Of a DNA stretch of 64,000 nt, positions 46,562 through 55,391 are shown in pieces. How positions within the stretch are numbered: the first letter of the stretch is position 1; each line of letters begins with the position of its first letter. Origin of the DNA: Prochlorococcus sp. AG-402-K04 (GTDB lineage Bacteria; Cyanobacteriota; Cyanobacteriia; PCC-6307; Cyanobiaceae). A model generated the notes under the pieces. That model saw only the letters and a list, made by a program, of their open reading frames with translations. It made no database searches and was not told the DNA's origin. The translations under genes and the position numbers were made by a program. The DNA lies in assembly GCA_003216895.1 (NCBI GenBank), contig QCID01000003.1, forward strand, positions 40,746 to 104,745. The letters run 5' to 3'.

Positions 46562-47980
46562 ATGACCAAGGCACATTTTGGATTAGTCGGTCTTGGAGTA
46601 ATGGGTGAGAACCTTGTTCTTAATGCAGAGCGCAATGGTTTTTCTAGTGTGGTCTATAACCGTACTTATCAAAAAACAGAAGATTTTCTTCTTGGTAGAG
46701 GTTTAAATAAATCAATTCAAGGAGCGAAGGATCTTCAAGAATTTGTATCAAAGCTGGAACGTCCAAGAAGAGTATTAATGATGGTTAAAGCTGGAGCTGC
46801 TACTGATGCTGTCATTAATCAAATTTCACCTTTCCTAGAGGAAGGTGACTTGCTTATCGATGGTGGAAATGCCCAATTTATGGATACAGAAAGAAGAGTA
46901 AAAGAACTTGAGAGCAAGAGTTTTGGATATATCGGGATGGGTGTATCAGGTGGAGCAAAAGGTGCATTGGAAGGACCTAGCATGATGCCTGGTGGGACAA
47001 AGACTTCTTATGACGCAATAGAGAGTTTGTTGAACAAAATGGCAGCGCAGGTTGAAGATGGACCTTGTGTGACTTACATCGGCCCAGGTGGGTCAGGACA
47101 TTTTGTTAAGACAGTTCACAATGGAATTGAATATGGCATTGAGCAGATTTTGGCTGAGGCCTATGACTTGATGAAGAGAGTTTGTGGAATGAGTGGTGAT
47201 GAGATGGCATCTGTTATGGGTTATTGGAATAAAACCGAAGAACTTTCTTCTTATCTTGTTGAAATTACAGAGGCATGTTTACGAGTTAAGGACCCTGATG
47301 ACAGTTCCGATCTTGTTGAAAAGATAATGGATAAGGCGGGTCAAAAAGGAACTGGCTTATGGACAGTCGTCAGCGCGCTTGAACTTGGAGCTTCTGTTCC
47401 AACTATCTATGCCTCTTTGAATGGAAGGGTTATGAGCTCGATGAAAGATCAAAGAAATTATGCAGAAACAATTTTGAACGGCAATAAGCCTTCGTTTGTT
47501 GACTTTGGAAAGCCTTCTGATGGAATGCCCTTGCTTATGGATGCAGTTGTATTGGCTACAATTGCTAGCTATGCCCAAGGTATGGACATCTTACGACTCG
47601 CCTCTGATGAATATAATTATGATCTTGACATGCCCTCCATAGCTCAAATATGGAAAGGTGGTTGTATAATAAGATCTACTCTTTTGAGTCGTATTCAGGA
47701 TGCATTTAAAAAAGATCCGATGTTAAGCAATCTTATTTTAGATAGTTGGTTTACTAATCAGGTAAATAATCGTCTTTCTGGTTTGACTCAGGTCGTTTCT
47801 GCTGCTGCTGCTGCTGGGATTCCAGTTCCGTGCTTAAGTAGTACTCTTGATTATTTAAATAGCTATAGAACCTCTAGACTTCCCCAAAACTTAGTTCAGG
47901 CAATGAGAGATTGTTTTGGCTCTCATACATATGAGCGCGTAGACAAAGCTGGATCGTTTCACACTGAATGGATTGATTGA
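46562..47980 (+). CDS. gnd: 6-phosphogluconate dehydrogenase
   Basis: The 472-residue decarboxylating enzyme produces ribulose-5-phosphate, CO2 and NADPH in the oxidative pentose phosphate pathway. Signatures are the Rossmann GLVGLGVMGENLVLNAERNG, LLIDGGNAQF, MGVSGGAKGALEGPSMMPGG and HFVKTVHNGIEYG with the catalytic Lys. The length is normal. The next step backwards in the pathway, 6-phosphogluconolactonase, is encoded directly downstream, making a pathway operon used mainly at night. Confidence 0.98.
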   Translation: MTKAHFGLVGLGVMGENLVLNAERNGFSSVVYNRTYQKTEDFLLGRGLNKSIQGAKDLQEFVSKLERPRRVLMMVKAGAATDAVINQISPFLEEGDLLIDGGNAQFMDTERRVKELESKSFGYIGMGVSGGAKGALEGPSMMPGGTKTSYDAIESLLNKMAAQVEDGPCVTYIGPGGSGHFVKTVHNGIEYGIEQILAEAYDLMKRVCGMSGDEMASVMGYWNKTEELSSYLVEITEACLRVKDPDDSSDLVEKIMDKAGQKGTGLWTVVSALELGASVPTIYASLNGRVMSSMKDQRNYAETILNGNKPSFVDFGKPSDGMPLLMDAVVLATIASYAQGMDILRLASDEYNYDLDMPSIAQIWKGGCIIRSTLLSRIQDAFKKDPMLSNLILDSWFTNQVNNRLSGLTQVVSAAAAAGIPVPCLSSTLDYLNSYRTSRLPQNLVQAMRDCFGSHTYERVDKAGSFHTEWID

Positions 47981-47985
47981 TACTA

Positions 47986-48702
47986 ATGACTAAATATGAA
48001 ATTCAAGTTTCAGAAGACAAAAATTCTCTCGCTCAAGCTGCCTCTGATTTAATTGCTCAGATTGTTGAATCAACTTTAAAAATTAAAAGTAAAGCAAAAA
48101 TTGCCCTTTGTGGTGGTTCGACTCCTAAGGCTGCTTATTCTTTATTGGGTAAAAAAAATCTTGAATGGACTAACGTGGATTTGTTCCTAGGAGATGAAAG
48201 ATGGGTAGACAATGAATCGCAAGATAGTAATTGTTTTTTATTGAATAATTCATTGTTTAAAGAAGGTAATCCTTCTCTAGAGGCATCATTTTTTAATGTT
48301 TCAACCGTTGAGTTAGAATCACCAGAGGATAGTGCTAAAGATTATGAAAAAATTTTAAAAAATAATTTGGATGGGGATCCACCAAAATTTGATTTGATTT
48401 TATTGGGCTTGGGAGATGATGGGCATACAGCCTCTCTCTTCCCTGGCTCGGATGCATTATTTGAAAGAGATAGCCTGATAACTGTTGGCGAAGGTAAAGG
48501 TCATAAAAGAATTACCTTTACCAGTAAATTGCTCAGTTCAGCAGATAATGTGGTCTTCCTGATCAGTGGATCTGCTAAACAAACGGCTCTTAAACGTCTA
48601 CTTGATCAATCAGAATCATGGGAACGAACACCCGCAAAATTAGTTTCACCCAGCTCTGAAATTATAGTTTTGGCTGATAAAGATGCTTACCCATCTTCCT
48701 AG
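47986..48702 (+). CDS. pgl: 6-phosphogluconolactonase
   Basis: The protein hydrolyses 6-phosphogluconolactone to 6-phosphogluconate, feeding Gnd. It shows the family motifs ALCGGSTPKAAYSLL, DLFLGDERWVDNESQDSN and LILLGLGDDGHTASLFPGSDAL. The ORF track begins at a TTG at 47977 overlapping gnd; the ATG at 47986 (MTKYEIQVSE) is preferred and gives 238 residues. It shares the gnd operon and is followed 35 bp later by a CIA30 protein. Confidence 0.95.
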   Translation: MTKYEIQVSEDKNSLAQAASDLIAQIVESTLKIKSKAKIALCGGSTPKAAYSLLGKKNLEWTNVDLFLGDERWVDNESQDSNCFLLNNSLFKEGNPSLEASFFNVSTVELESPEDSAKDYEKILKNNLDGDPPKFDLILLGLGDDGHTASLFPGSDALFERDSLITVGEGKGHKRITFTSKLLSSADNVVFLISGSAKQTALKRLLDQSESWERTPAKLVSPSSEIIVLADKDAYPSS

Positions 48703-48737
48703 TTAGATTATTGTATGAGTAGAGCAGTACTTCTTAA

Positions 48738-49313
48738 TTGATTCCTGATTCACCACCGACTCAAATTTCAATAACTCCTCTCATAAAGGGTTCAGAATTT
48801 TCGGATTGGAAATCTCTGAATGACACAATTATGGGAGGATCAAGTTTTGCAAAGTGTCATTCTTCAGATAAAGGCTTATTCCTTGAGGGTAACTTAGTAG
48901 AAGAAGGAGGTGGCTTTGTTAGTTGCCGCTCTCCAGTTTTTGATAAGCCTTTTGATCTTTCCAAATATTCTGGATTAATTCTTGACGTTGAAGGAGAAGG
49001 GAGGACATTAAAATTTGCGGTTGCCTGTGAAAAGAAACCTTTATCACTATCAAATCTTCTAAAAGGTGATATTCGTTGGGTTGTATCAATACCCACAAAG
49101 AAAGATGGAGTTAGTAGAATTAAAATACCTTTCAAAGATTTGGAACCGGCTCGACGAGCAAAGCCTGTTTGGCTACCCCTTAGTTTTGATTCCACATGTA
49201 TTAATAGATTTCAATTACTTCATTCAAAATTTGGTCAGCCAGGCAAAATGAACTCAGGATTTTTTGCTGGTCCTATCAAAGTCTTAATTAAGTCAATTAG
49301 TGCATACTCCTGA
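48738..49313 (+). CDS. CIA30 family protein
   Basis: The 191-residue protein has the CIA30 (complex I intermediate-associated protein 30) beta-sandwich pattern: DWKSLNDTIMGGSSFAKC, FVSCRSPVFDKPFDLSKYSGLILDVEG and the later KMNSGFFAGPIKVLI. In mitochondria CIA30 aids complex I assembly; in cyanobacteria and plastids the role is uncertain and may concern NDH-1 or carbohydrate binding. The start is TTG, with no ATG before the conserved region. It lies in the gnd-pgl run and overlaps the next gene by 14 bp. Confidence 0.82.
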   Translation: MIPDSPPTQISITPLIKGSEFSDWKSLNDTIMGGSSFAKCHSSDKGLFLEGNLVEEGGGFVSCRSPVFDKPFDLSKYSGLILDVEGEGRTLKFAVACEKKPLSLSNLLKGDIRWVVSIPTKKDGVSRIKIPFKDLEPARRAKPVWLPLSFDSTCINRFQLLHSKFGQPGKMNSGFFAGPIKVLIKSISAYS

Positions 49314-49695
49314 TTCGAAAGATAGCTTGATAGCTGAAGTCGCGAAAGCTGCAGACCTTTGTATGAAGCCATATGTTCATTCTGTTTTTTTGGAAAATCA
49401 ATTAAATGTTGACAATGAGTTTGATGACTTGATTTTTAAAATTCAATGTAGAAATATCGACGGCGAAAGAGAAGAATCTATGGATATTGAACTTGAAGTG
49501 TATAAAAGTGGCAATGAGGTAAATATGACTATATCTTGGAAATCATTAATTGATAGACCAATATTATGGCAAGGGAAGCATGCTGTTTGGATGGATAGCT
49601 CTTCTGGTGTTCAATGCGAAACGCCTTCATATGGAAAACTTTTTGAGTCCCTTGCGAGAAGACTAAGGACGGTTTTTAAGGCTTCATTAAACTGA
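49300..49695 (+). CDS. Conserved hypothetical protein, end of gnd-pgl run
   Basis: The 131-residue soluble acidic protein has no recognisable domain. It starts at a GTG inside the previous gene (14-bp overlap), which implies translational coupling to CIA30. The N-terminal helix (DSKDSLIAEVAKAADLCMKPYVH) and later strands with ISWKSLIDRPILWQGKHAVW suggest an alpha/beta fold. It ends 1 bp from the convergent ilvD stop. Possibly picocyanobacteria-specific; function unknown. Confidence 0.65.
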   Translation: MHTPDSKDSLIAEVAKAADLCMKPYVHSVFLENQLNVDNEFDDLIFKIQCRNIDGEREESMDIELEVYKSGNEVNMTISWKSLIDRPILWQGKHAVWMDSSSGVQCETPSYGKLFESLARRLRTVFKASLN

Positions 49696-49696
49696 A

Positions 49697-51367
49697 CTAT
49701 ATTTGATCGGTTGTAGCTCCTTGGCTTGATGAACTTACTAGTCTGGAATACTTCCCCAGAATGCCTGTCTTATATCTAGGCTTTGGCTTCTCCCAATTTT
49801 TTCTCCTTCTAGATAGTTCTCGCTCTTCAACATTTAACTGAATTAATAATTTATTAGCGTCAACAGTAATACTGTCTCCTTCCTCTACTAAACCAATTGT
49901 GCCTCCAACGGCTGCTTCTGGAGCAACGTGGCCTACCACTAAACCATATGATCCGCCACTAAATCGGCCGTCTGTAATTAGTGCAACTTTCTCTCCCAAC
50001 CCTTGACCTACAATTGCTGAAGTAGGAGAGAGCATTTCCCTCATCCCTGGTCCCCCTACTGGCCCTTCATATCTAACGACTACTACATCTCCGGCTTTGA
50101 CTTTATTGTCTAGGATTGCAGCTAAACATTCCTCTTCACTCTCGAAAACCCTTGCAGGTCCTGTTAAAACAGGAGTTTTGACACCACTGATCTTTGCGAC
50201 ACTTCCTTCGCTAGCTAAATTTCCTTTGAGAATAGCTAGATGTCCTTTCTTATAAATAGGGTTTGATATAGCTCTGATAACATCTTGATTTTCTTTGGGT
50301 TTTGAGGGGATGTCTCTAAGAACTTCTTTAATTGTTTTACCTTCAATAGTTTTGCATTCTCCATGAAGCAATCCTGCTTCGAGGAGTAATTTCATTACTT
50401 GAGGTATCCCCCCAGCTTGATGTAGGTCTACAGTTACGTATTTACCGCTTGGCTTAAGGTCGCAAATTACAGGAACAGTTTGTCTTATACGTTCAAAGTC
50501 ATCGATTGTTAAAGCAACTCCCGCAGTCCTCGCTATTGCAAGTAGGTGAAGGACAGAATTTGTTGAGCCACCAACAGCCATGATGACACTGATTGCATTC
50601 TCAAAGGCTTTTTTTGTGAGTAAATCTAATGGTCTGATGTTGCTCTTAACTGCATTGACAAGCACCTGAGCACTTTTCGCAGCGCTCTCAGCTTTTTCAT
50701 CATCTACAGCTGCCATTGTTGAACTAAATGGCAAACTAAAACCCATCGTTTCAATTGCCGCAGACATGGTGTTTGCAGTGAACATGCCACCACAACTACC
50801 TGGACCAGGGATGGCATTTTTTTCTACTGCTATTAAACGTTCTTCGTCGATTTTTCCGCTTGTTAATTGACCGACAGCTTCAAAAGAACTAACTACGGTT
50901 AAGTCGCAACCGTCTAATTTCCCAGGCTTAATTGTTCCTCCATATACAAAAATTGAAGGTATATTCATTCTTGCCATTGATAACATTGCGCCGGGCATAT
51001 TCTTGTCGCATCCACCAATTGCTAATACCCCATCCATACTTTGAGCATTGCAAGCTGTCTCAATTGCATCTGCAATAACTTCTCTTGAAACTAATGAATA
51101 TTTCATCCCTTCTGTTCCCATAGAGATACCGTCACTAACAGTTATGGTCCCGAATGTTTGAGGCATTGCACCAGCCTCTTTTAAAGCGGCCTCAGCTCTA
51201 TTAGCTAGATCCATTAATCCCATATTGCATGGGGTTATTGTGCTGTGACCATTGGCTATTCCAATGATTGGCTTGTTAAAGTCATTATCATCAAACCCAA
51301 CAGCTCTCAGCATTGCTCTGTTAGGTGACCGTTGAATACCCTGTGTTATTGCATTTGATCTAAGCAT
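49697..51367 (-). CDS. ilvD: Dihydroxy-acid dehydratase
   Basis: The 556-residue Fe-S enzyme makes 2-keto acids for isoleucine, valine and leucine. Cluster and active-site segments are [17 protein letters not shown] and [18 protein letters not shown], with the C-terminal [21 protein letters not shown]. The length is standard. It complements leuB in the same window for branched-chain synthesis, though the two are about 10 kb apart. A small coiled-coil membrane protein gene lies 33 bp upstream. Confidence 0.98.
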   Translation of the reverse strand: MLRSNAITQGIQRSPNRAMLRAVGFDDNDFNKPIIGIANGHSTITPCNMGLMDLANRAEAALKEAGAMPQTFGTITVSDGISMGTEGMKYSLVSREVIADAIETACNAQSMDGVLAIGGCDKNMPGAMLSMARMNIPSIFVYGGTIKPGKLDGCDLTVVSSFEAVGQLTSGKIDEERLIAVEKNAIPGPGSCGGMFTANTMSAAIETMGFSLPFSSTMAAVDDEKAESAAKSAQVLVNAVKSNIRPLDLLTKKAFENAISVIMAVGGSTNSVLHLLAIARTAGVALTIDDFERIRQTVPVICDLKPSGKYVTVDLHQAGGIPQVMKLLLEAGLLHGECKTIEGKTIKEVLRDIPSKPKENQDVIRAISNPIYKKGHLAILKGNLASEGSVAKISGVKTPVLTGPARVFESEEECLAAILDNKVKAGDVVVVRYEGPVGGPGMREMLSPTSAIVGQGLGEKVALITDGRFSGGSYGLVVGHVAPEAAVGGTIGLVEEGDSITVDANKLLIQLNVEERELSRRRKNWEKPKPRYKTGILGKYSRLVSSSSQGATTDQI

Positions 51368-51399
51368 TTGATTTTTATTTAATTGTTTAAAAATTAGAA

Positions 51400-51699
51400 T
51401 TAATTTGAAGATCCAAGGTCTTCTAATTGTTTTCGCACGTCTGCTATGGCCGAATTAAGCTGCTCAACACGTTGTTCAAGGTGCTCATTACTTTGATTCC
51501 CTATAGTCTTTGATTCTAATTCAGTTGCCTCAGAGCCATCTTGAATTCTCGGTGCATAAAGCATTGCTTTTTGTTTTCTAGTCTCTTGCCTTTTTTCGGC
51601 TTCAGAAAGTAACCACCAAGCTAGACCTGCAGCTCCTAGTACGGCACCACTAATTAATGATGCCAAACTTCCTGAATTTGAATCTCGGTATTGGCTCAT
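51400..51699 (-). CDS. Small membrane-anchored coiled-coil protein
   Basis: The 99-residue protein has one N-terminal transmembrane segment (about 13-31, [20 protein letters not shown]) and a charged C-terminal coiled coil ([20 protein letters not shown] and following). The pattern is common in cyanobacteria, but no function is assigned. It is placed between the UPRTase-like gene and ilvD on the same strand with short spacers, so it may be part of a three-gene transcript. Confidence 0.65.
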   Translation of the reverse strand: MSQYRDSNSGSLASLISGAVLGAAGLAWWLLSEAEKRQETRKQKAMLYAPRIQDGSEATELESKTIGNQSNEHLEQRVEQLNSAIADVRKQLEDLGSSN

Positions 51700-51723
51700 G
51701 AGTTTGAATAACTTCTTTAAATG

Positions 51724-52341
51724 CTAGCCCGATGAGGTGACTCTGGTTTTGATACGTAATGATGGATCACCAATCCCAGGTGATAGTTCACTTTCTGATA
51801 TTAATTCAGGATCTATACAAGCACAATAAATATTCAAATCTTGAATATTTTCGCCGATTTCTTTAAGACCTTGATTTGCGGCTAATGCTGTAATCACTCT
51901 TATCCTTCTTGCATCAATTTTATTATCTTTAAGATGATTTAAATCTTTTAAAAGTTGTTTACCGGTTGTTATTTGATCTATGTAAAAAATAATTCCTGCA
52001 TTTTCTTCAATTGTTTTAGGTAACCCGCCAATACATAAATTTGAATTCGGTATTAAATTTCTTGCACCTCTAAAGAACTCAAGCCCTGCAGGCAAATATG
52101 GAACTGCCAAAATAGGAATATTTGGATCAATAATTGAGCATTCAGTTGTTCCTGTTGAAGTAGTGACCTGTTCTTTTTTGCTTGGGATCCAATCTCTGAG
52201 AGCTTCATAAGTGAGCCAGGTGCCAAGTTGTTCTAGGCCTGTTGCATAAAGAATTTCTGGAGTAGTAGGGTTCCTTAAAATAGTTAACCAATGTGATATG
52301 AGTGGGTGTGGAGGAACTATTACTCTTAAGCTCATTGACAT
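51724..52341 (-). CDS. Uracil phosphoribosyltransferase-like protein with degenerate motifs
   Basis: The 205-residue protein aligns with UPRTase across its length: start LRVIVPPHPLISHWLTILRN, RGARNLIPNS region and the end CIDPELISESELSPGIGD. However, the PRPP loop, normally DPMLATG, reads IDQITTGKQ, and the uracil-binding end GDAGDRxFGT reads GDPSLRIKTR. UPRTase converts uracil and PRPP to UMP; with these changes salvage activity is doubtful, and a regulatory or different base-binding role is possible. It is often annotated upp in picocyanobacteria. Confidence 0.78.
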   Translation of the reverse strand: MSMSLRVIVPPHPLISHWLTILRNPTTPEILYATGLEQLGTWLTYEALRDWIPSKKEQVTTSTGTTECSIIDPNIPILAVPYLPAGLEFFRGARNLIPNSNLCIGGLPKTIEENAGIIFYIDQITTGKQLLKDLNHLKDNKIDARRIRVITALAANQGLKEIGENIQDLNIYCACIDPELISESELSPGIGDPSLRIKTRVTSSG

Positions 52342-52412
52342 GATTCATTCTTGGCCTTATTTGCCATAACGTGAATATTTAAATTAACTGTTAAAAGTCC
52401 TTTTAAGCTCCA

Positions 52413-52925
52413 ATGAACAAAAAAACTTCTTTCATCTCTGATTTTAAAGCAATTTTTTTTGCTGTATTACTTTTCTTTGTTTTTATATTCCCTGCTCAAA
52501 ATGTTTTCGCGAGAACTCCTGCTGAGATTCGCAATCAAGAAGAACTCAATATTTCCCAAGATATGTCTAGCCAGGACTTAAGTGGAAATGATTTCGTAAA
52601 ACTAGATCTTAAAGGAATAAATTTTAGTGAATCAAACCTTACTGGAGCAGTTTTTAATAATAGTAAATTAAATGGAGCAGATTTGCATGGTGCGCAGCTA
52701 AATGATGCATTGGCATATGCAACTGATTTTGAGGGTGCTGACCTAAGGGATGTCGACTTCAATGGTGCATTATTGATGGAAAGTACCTTCACAAATGCTC
52801 TTATCGATGGAGCGGATTTTACAGATGCGGTAATAAGTCGAATACAGCAAAAAGAATTATGTTCTATGGCTTCTGGAGCAAATTCAAGGACTGGGGAGGA
52901 TACCAGCTATAGTCTTGGTTGTTGA
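52413..52925 (+). CDS. Exported pentapeptide-repeat protein
   Basis: The 170-residue protein has a signal peptide (about 1-33, hydrophobic IFFAVLLFFVFIFPAQNVFA with AxA-type cleavage) and then about nine A(D/N)LXX pentapeptides (for example NLTGAVFNNSKLNGADLHGA) forming a right-handed quadrilateral beta-helix. A C-terminal tail has two cysteines (KELC, LGC) that may form a disulfide. It is probably in the thylakoid lumen or periplasm, like other cyanobacterial lumenal pentapeptide proteins of unknown role. A CobW gene follows 17 bp later. Confidence 0.88.
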   Translation: MNKKTSFISDFKAIFFAVLLFFVFIFPAQNVFARTPAEIRNQEELNISQDMSSQDLSGNDFVKLDLKGINFSESNLTGAVFNNSKLNGADLHGAQLNDALAYATDFEGADLRDVDFNGALLMESTFTNALIDGADFTDAVISRIQQKELCSMASGANSRTGEDTSYSLGC

Positions 52926-52942
52926 TATGTTGAAAAATATAA

Positions 52943-53983
52943 ATGAGTGATAGTCGTCTACCAGTTACGGTAGTTACAGGATTCTTAGGTTCTGGCAAAA
53001 CAACACTCTTGAGGCATCTTTTAAGTGAAGGTCATCAACGTCTAGCTGTTGTTGTTAATGAATTTGGAACAGTAGGCCTAGATGGAGATCTTCTTAAAAA
53101 CTGTGGTTTTTGCCCTGATGATAAAGTTGATGAAAGGATAGTTGAATTGAATAATGGCTGTTTATGTTGCACTGTTCAAGAGGACTTCCTTCCTGCAATG
53201 GAAGCATTGCTTCTTAGATCAAACCAGCTTGATGGAATTATTATTGAAACCAGTGGTCTTGCTTTGCCAAAGCCTTTACTGCAGGCTCTTAATTGGCCTG
53301 CAATAAGAAGTAAGGTTTTTATTAATGGAGTCGTAACATTAGTTGATGGATATGCACTCTCAAATGGAAGTCCTGTAGGTGATTTAAAAGGTATTAATGA
53401 ACAAATAAAGAGTGACAATAGTATCGACCATTTAACTCCAATAAATGAGCTTTTTAGAGATCAATTGATTTCTGCTGATCTCGTCCTAATTAGTAGGTCT
53501 GATTTGCTCTCTGCAAAAAATCTTTCATTGGTTAGGGATGAGGTGATAAAGCAAGGAAATCACACTACTAATATTCTGACAATATCTAATGGAAAAATTG
53601 AACCTTCATTAATTCTCGATCTTCGCAATGAACAAAAAAATTATATTTCCCGTCTTAATCAAAATGACCATGACCATGACCATGACCATGACCATGTTGA
53701 TGTGATTAGTGAGCATTTAAGATTTGAATTCCCAATTGAGCAAGATGTACTGAGAGAAATACTTATAAAACTTGTTCCGGAATATCAAATCCTTCGGTTA
53801 AAAGGGAGATGCTGGATAGAGGGTAAAGCGTTGCCTCTTCAGATCCAAATGGTTGGATCTAGATTTAATTCATGGTTTGAGAATTCGAATGATGATTCTT
53901 GGAAACCTTCTAGGGCTGGGCTTGATTTAGTATGTTTGAGTCTTAAAGGCGGAGTTGAAAAAGCTTTTGAACGCTCCTTTTAA
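52943..53983 (+). CDS. CobW/COG0523 G3E GTPase metallochaperone
   Basis: The 346-residue protein has P-loop GFLGSGKTTLLRH, VVNEFGTVGLDG, the metal-binding CxCC motif in NNGCLCCTV, ETSGLALP, and the C-terminal CobW_C domain. A His-Asp run (DHDHDHDHDHVDV, about residue 242) lies between them and probably binds Zn, Co or Ni. G3E GTPases deliver metals to enzymes under limitation; the client here is not evident. It follows the pentapeptide gene closely and may share its transcript. Confidence 0.9.
   Translation: MSDSRLPVTVVTGFLGSGKTTLLRHLLSEGHQRLAVVVNEFGTVGLDGDLLKNCGFCPDDKVDERIVELNNGCLCCTVQEDFLPAMEALLLRSNQLDGIIIETSGLALPKPLLQALNWPAIRSKVFINGVVTLVDGYALSNGSPVGDLKGINEQIKSDNSIDHLTPINELFRDQLISADLVLISRSDLLSAKNLSLVRDEVIKQGNHTTNILTISNGKIEPSLILDLRNEQKNYISRLNQNDHDHDHDHDHVDVISEHLRFEFPIEQDVLREILIKLVPEYQILRLKGRCWIEGKALPLQIQMVGSRFNSWFENSNDDSWKPSRAGLDLVCLSLKGGVEKAFERSF
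53666..53695 (+). repeat. Five tandem GACCAT hexamers in the CobW gene
   Basis: Five perfect copies of GACCAT encode the alternating Asp-His run of the metal-binding loop. A perfect hexanucleotide tandem can change copy number in frame by slippage, altering the number of histidines without breaking the gene. Confidence 0.9.
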
Positions 53984-54053
53984 TTAATTGGCTCAAATTA
54001 TTATATTTATATTAAAAATAGGTTGTTTTTATGCATATTTCCGCGATTCTTTG

Positions 54054-54081
54054 TGATGTAAGAGATAATTCTCTTACATCA
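54054..54081 (+). terminator. Stem-loop downstream of CobW gene
   Basis: A perfect 11-bp dyad (TGATGTAAGAG / CTCTTACATCA) with a 6-nt loop lies about 70 bp after the CobW stop and is followed by AATTTT. It probably ends the pentapeptide-CobW transcript, though the T tract is short; it also lies just upstream of the zinc-finger gene. Confidence 0.55.
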
Positions 54082-54112
54082 AATTTTAAGAGTTTTTAAT
54101 CCGACTTTTATT

Positions 54113-54298
54113 GTGAGTAACGCAGTTTCCACTACCGAAAAAAATCTAGTTCAAAGTCCTCCCAATACTTTGAATATAAGAACCTGCAATAAATGTGGTG
54201 GTAATGGATATATGAAATCTAGCCCAAATTGTTATCACACTTGTCTGACATGCCTAGGTAAGGGACTAATCAATGAACAAAGGGAAAATATCAATTAG
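54113..54298 (+). CDS. Small zinc-finger protein, DnaJ-type CxxCxGxG
   Basis: The 61-residue protein has two Cys pairs (RTCNKCGGNGYM and TCLTCLGKGL) forming one DnaJ-like zinc-binding unit. Such minimal proteins occur widely in cyanobacteria and plastids, where relatives act as thiol/chaperone helpers; BSD2-like function is possible but not shown. The start is GTG after a T-rich stretch. It lies between CobW and purS without evident coupling. Confidence 0.75.
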   Translation: MSNAVSTTEKNLVQSPPNTLNIRTCNKCGGNGYMKSSPNCYHTCLTCLGKGLINEQRENIN

Positions 54299-54387
54299 TA
54301 AATTATCAGATATTATCTACAATAAATTTCTAACCCTTCTTGCTTGGGTTAACCAAGGAAAAGGAAAATCCTATTAATTTTTTAAAA

Positions 54388-54660
54388 GTGTCTTTATTTA
54401 AAGCTAGAGTTTTTGTTCATTTAAGACCTTCAGTTTTAGATCCTGCGGGAGAGGCTACTCGATCAGCTACAAAAAGATTAGGAATTGATGGTGTTACGCA
54501 GCTAAGAATTGGCAAATCTATTGAACTTGAAATCGAAGCGGCAAGTAAGGAGGATGCTCGATTGAAGATTGAGTTAATGAGTGATCGATTGCTCGCAAAC
54601 CCTGTTATTGAGGACTGGACTTTGGAATTTAAGGACGAACAGAAAGCACTTACAACCTAA
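54388..54660 (+). CDS. purS: Phosphoribosylformylglycinamidine synthase subunit PurS
   Basis: The small subunit of the three-part FGAM synthase is recognisable from [31 protein letters not shown] and [13 protein letters not shown]. The ORF track starts at a TTG at 54340, but the GTG at 54388 (MSLFKARVF) matches the usual N-terminus and gives 90 residues. purQ starts 5 bp after the stop, forming the expected purSQ pair; purL is not in the window. Confidence 0.93.
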   Translation: MSLFKARVFVHLRPSVLDPAGEATRSATKRLGIDGVTQLRIGKSIELEIEAASKEDARLKIELMSDRLLANPVIEDWTLEFKDEQKALTT

Positions 54661-54665
54661 AAAAA

Positions 54666-55319
54666 ATGAATATTGGAATAATTGTTTTTCCTGGATCTAA
54701 CTGCGACAGGGACGTCAGGTGGGCAACTGAAGGATGCCTAGGAATTCCTACAAGTTTTCTATGGCATGAAACTACTGATCTAGATGGTTTTGACGCAATT
54801 GTCATTCCAGGGGGGTTTAGTTATGGAGATTATTTACGTTGTGGCGCAATAGCAAGATTTGCGCCTGTTTTAAATTCTTTAATCTCTTTTGTTGATAAAG
54901 GTGGAAAAGTTCTTGGTATTTGTAATGGGTTCCAAATACTTACTGAACTCGGTCTCTTGCAAGGAGCTTTGACAAGAAATAAGAATCTACATTTTATTTG
55001 TGATAGAGCAAATTTATCTATTGCAAGCACAAAATCATCTTGGATGAAAAATTATAAAAAACATGATTTTATTTCACTACCTATCGCTCATGGAGAAGGT
55101 AGATATCAATGTAGCCACGATGTCTTGAAAAAATTGCAGGATGATGATTCGGTTGCTCTTAGATACGCAGATAATCCAAATGGTTCAATCCATGATATTG
55201 CTGGAATCACAAATAAAAAGGGGAATGTTTTGGGGATGATGCCACATCCGGAAAGAGCTTGTGATGAGGCTTTAGGTCATATTGATGGCAAATCAATCCT
55301 TAGTACTCTTCTTTCTTGA
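54666..55319 (+). CDS. purQ: Phosphoribosylformylglycinamidine synthase subunit PurQ
   Basis: The 217-residue class I glutamine amidotransferase supplies ammonia to PurL in purine synthesis. Signatures are [15 protein letters not shown], the nucleophile Cys in [14 protein letters not shown], and the His/Glu pair in [11 protein letters not shown]. The length is normal. It is co-transcribed with purS and ends at a strong bidirectional terminator shared with fba. Confidence 0.97.
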   Translation: MNIGIIVFPGSNCDRDVRWATEGCLGIPTSFLWHETTDLDGFDAIVIPGGFSYGDYLRCGAIARFAPVLNSLISFVDKGGKVLGICNGFQILTELGLLQGALTRNKNLHFICDRANLSIASTKSSWMKNYKKHDFISLPIAHGEGRYQCSHDVLKKLQDDDSVALRYADNPNGSIHDIAGITNKKGNVLGMMPHPERACDEALGHIDGKSILSTLLS

Positions 55320-55340
55320 ATGTGTAAATCTAGGCATTAA

Positions 55341-55379
55341 AAAAGCTGCTATCAACAATAGAGATAGCAGCCTTTTTTT
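55341..55379. terminator. Bidirectional terminator between purQ and fba
   Basis: AAAAAA-GCTGCTATC, a 9-nt loop and GATAGCAGCC-TTTTTTT form a 9-bp stem flanked by an A-run on the left and a T-run on the right. It therefore works for both convergent genes, purQ on plus and fba on minus. Confidence 0.92.
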
Positions 55380-55391
55380 AGCTTTTATGGT

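Noticed and set aside
53666-53695. Possible CRISPR-like short repeat
   Set aside because: The units are contiguous hexamers without spacers, lying inside a coding region.
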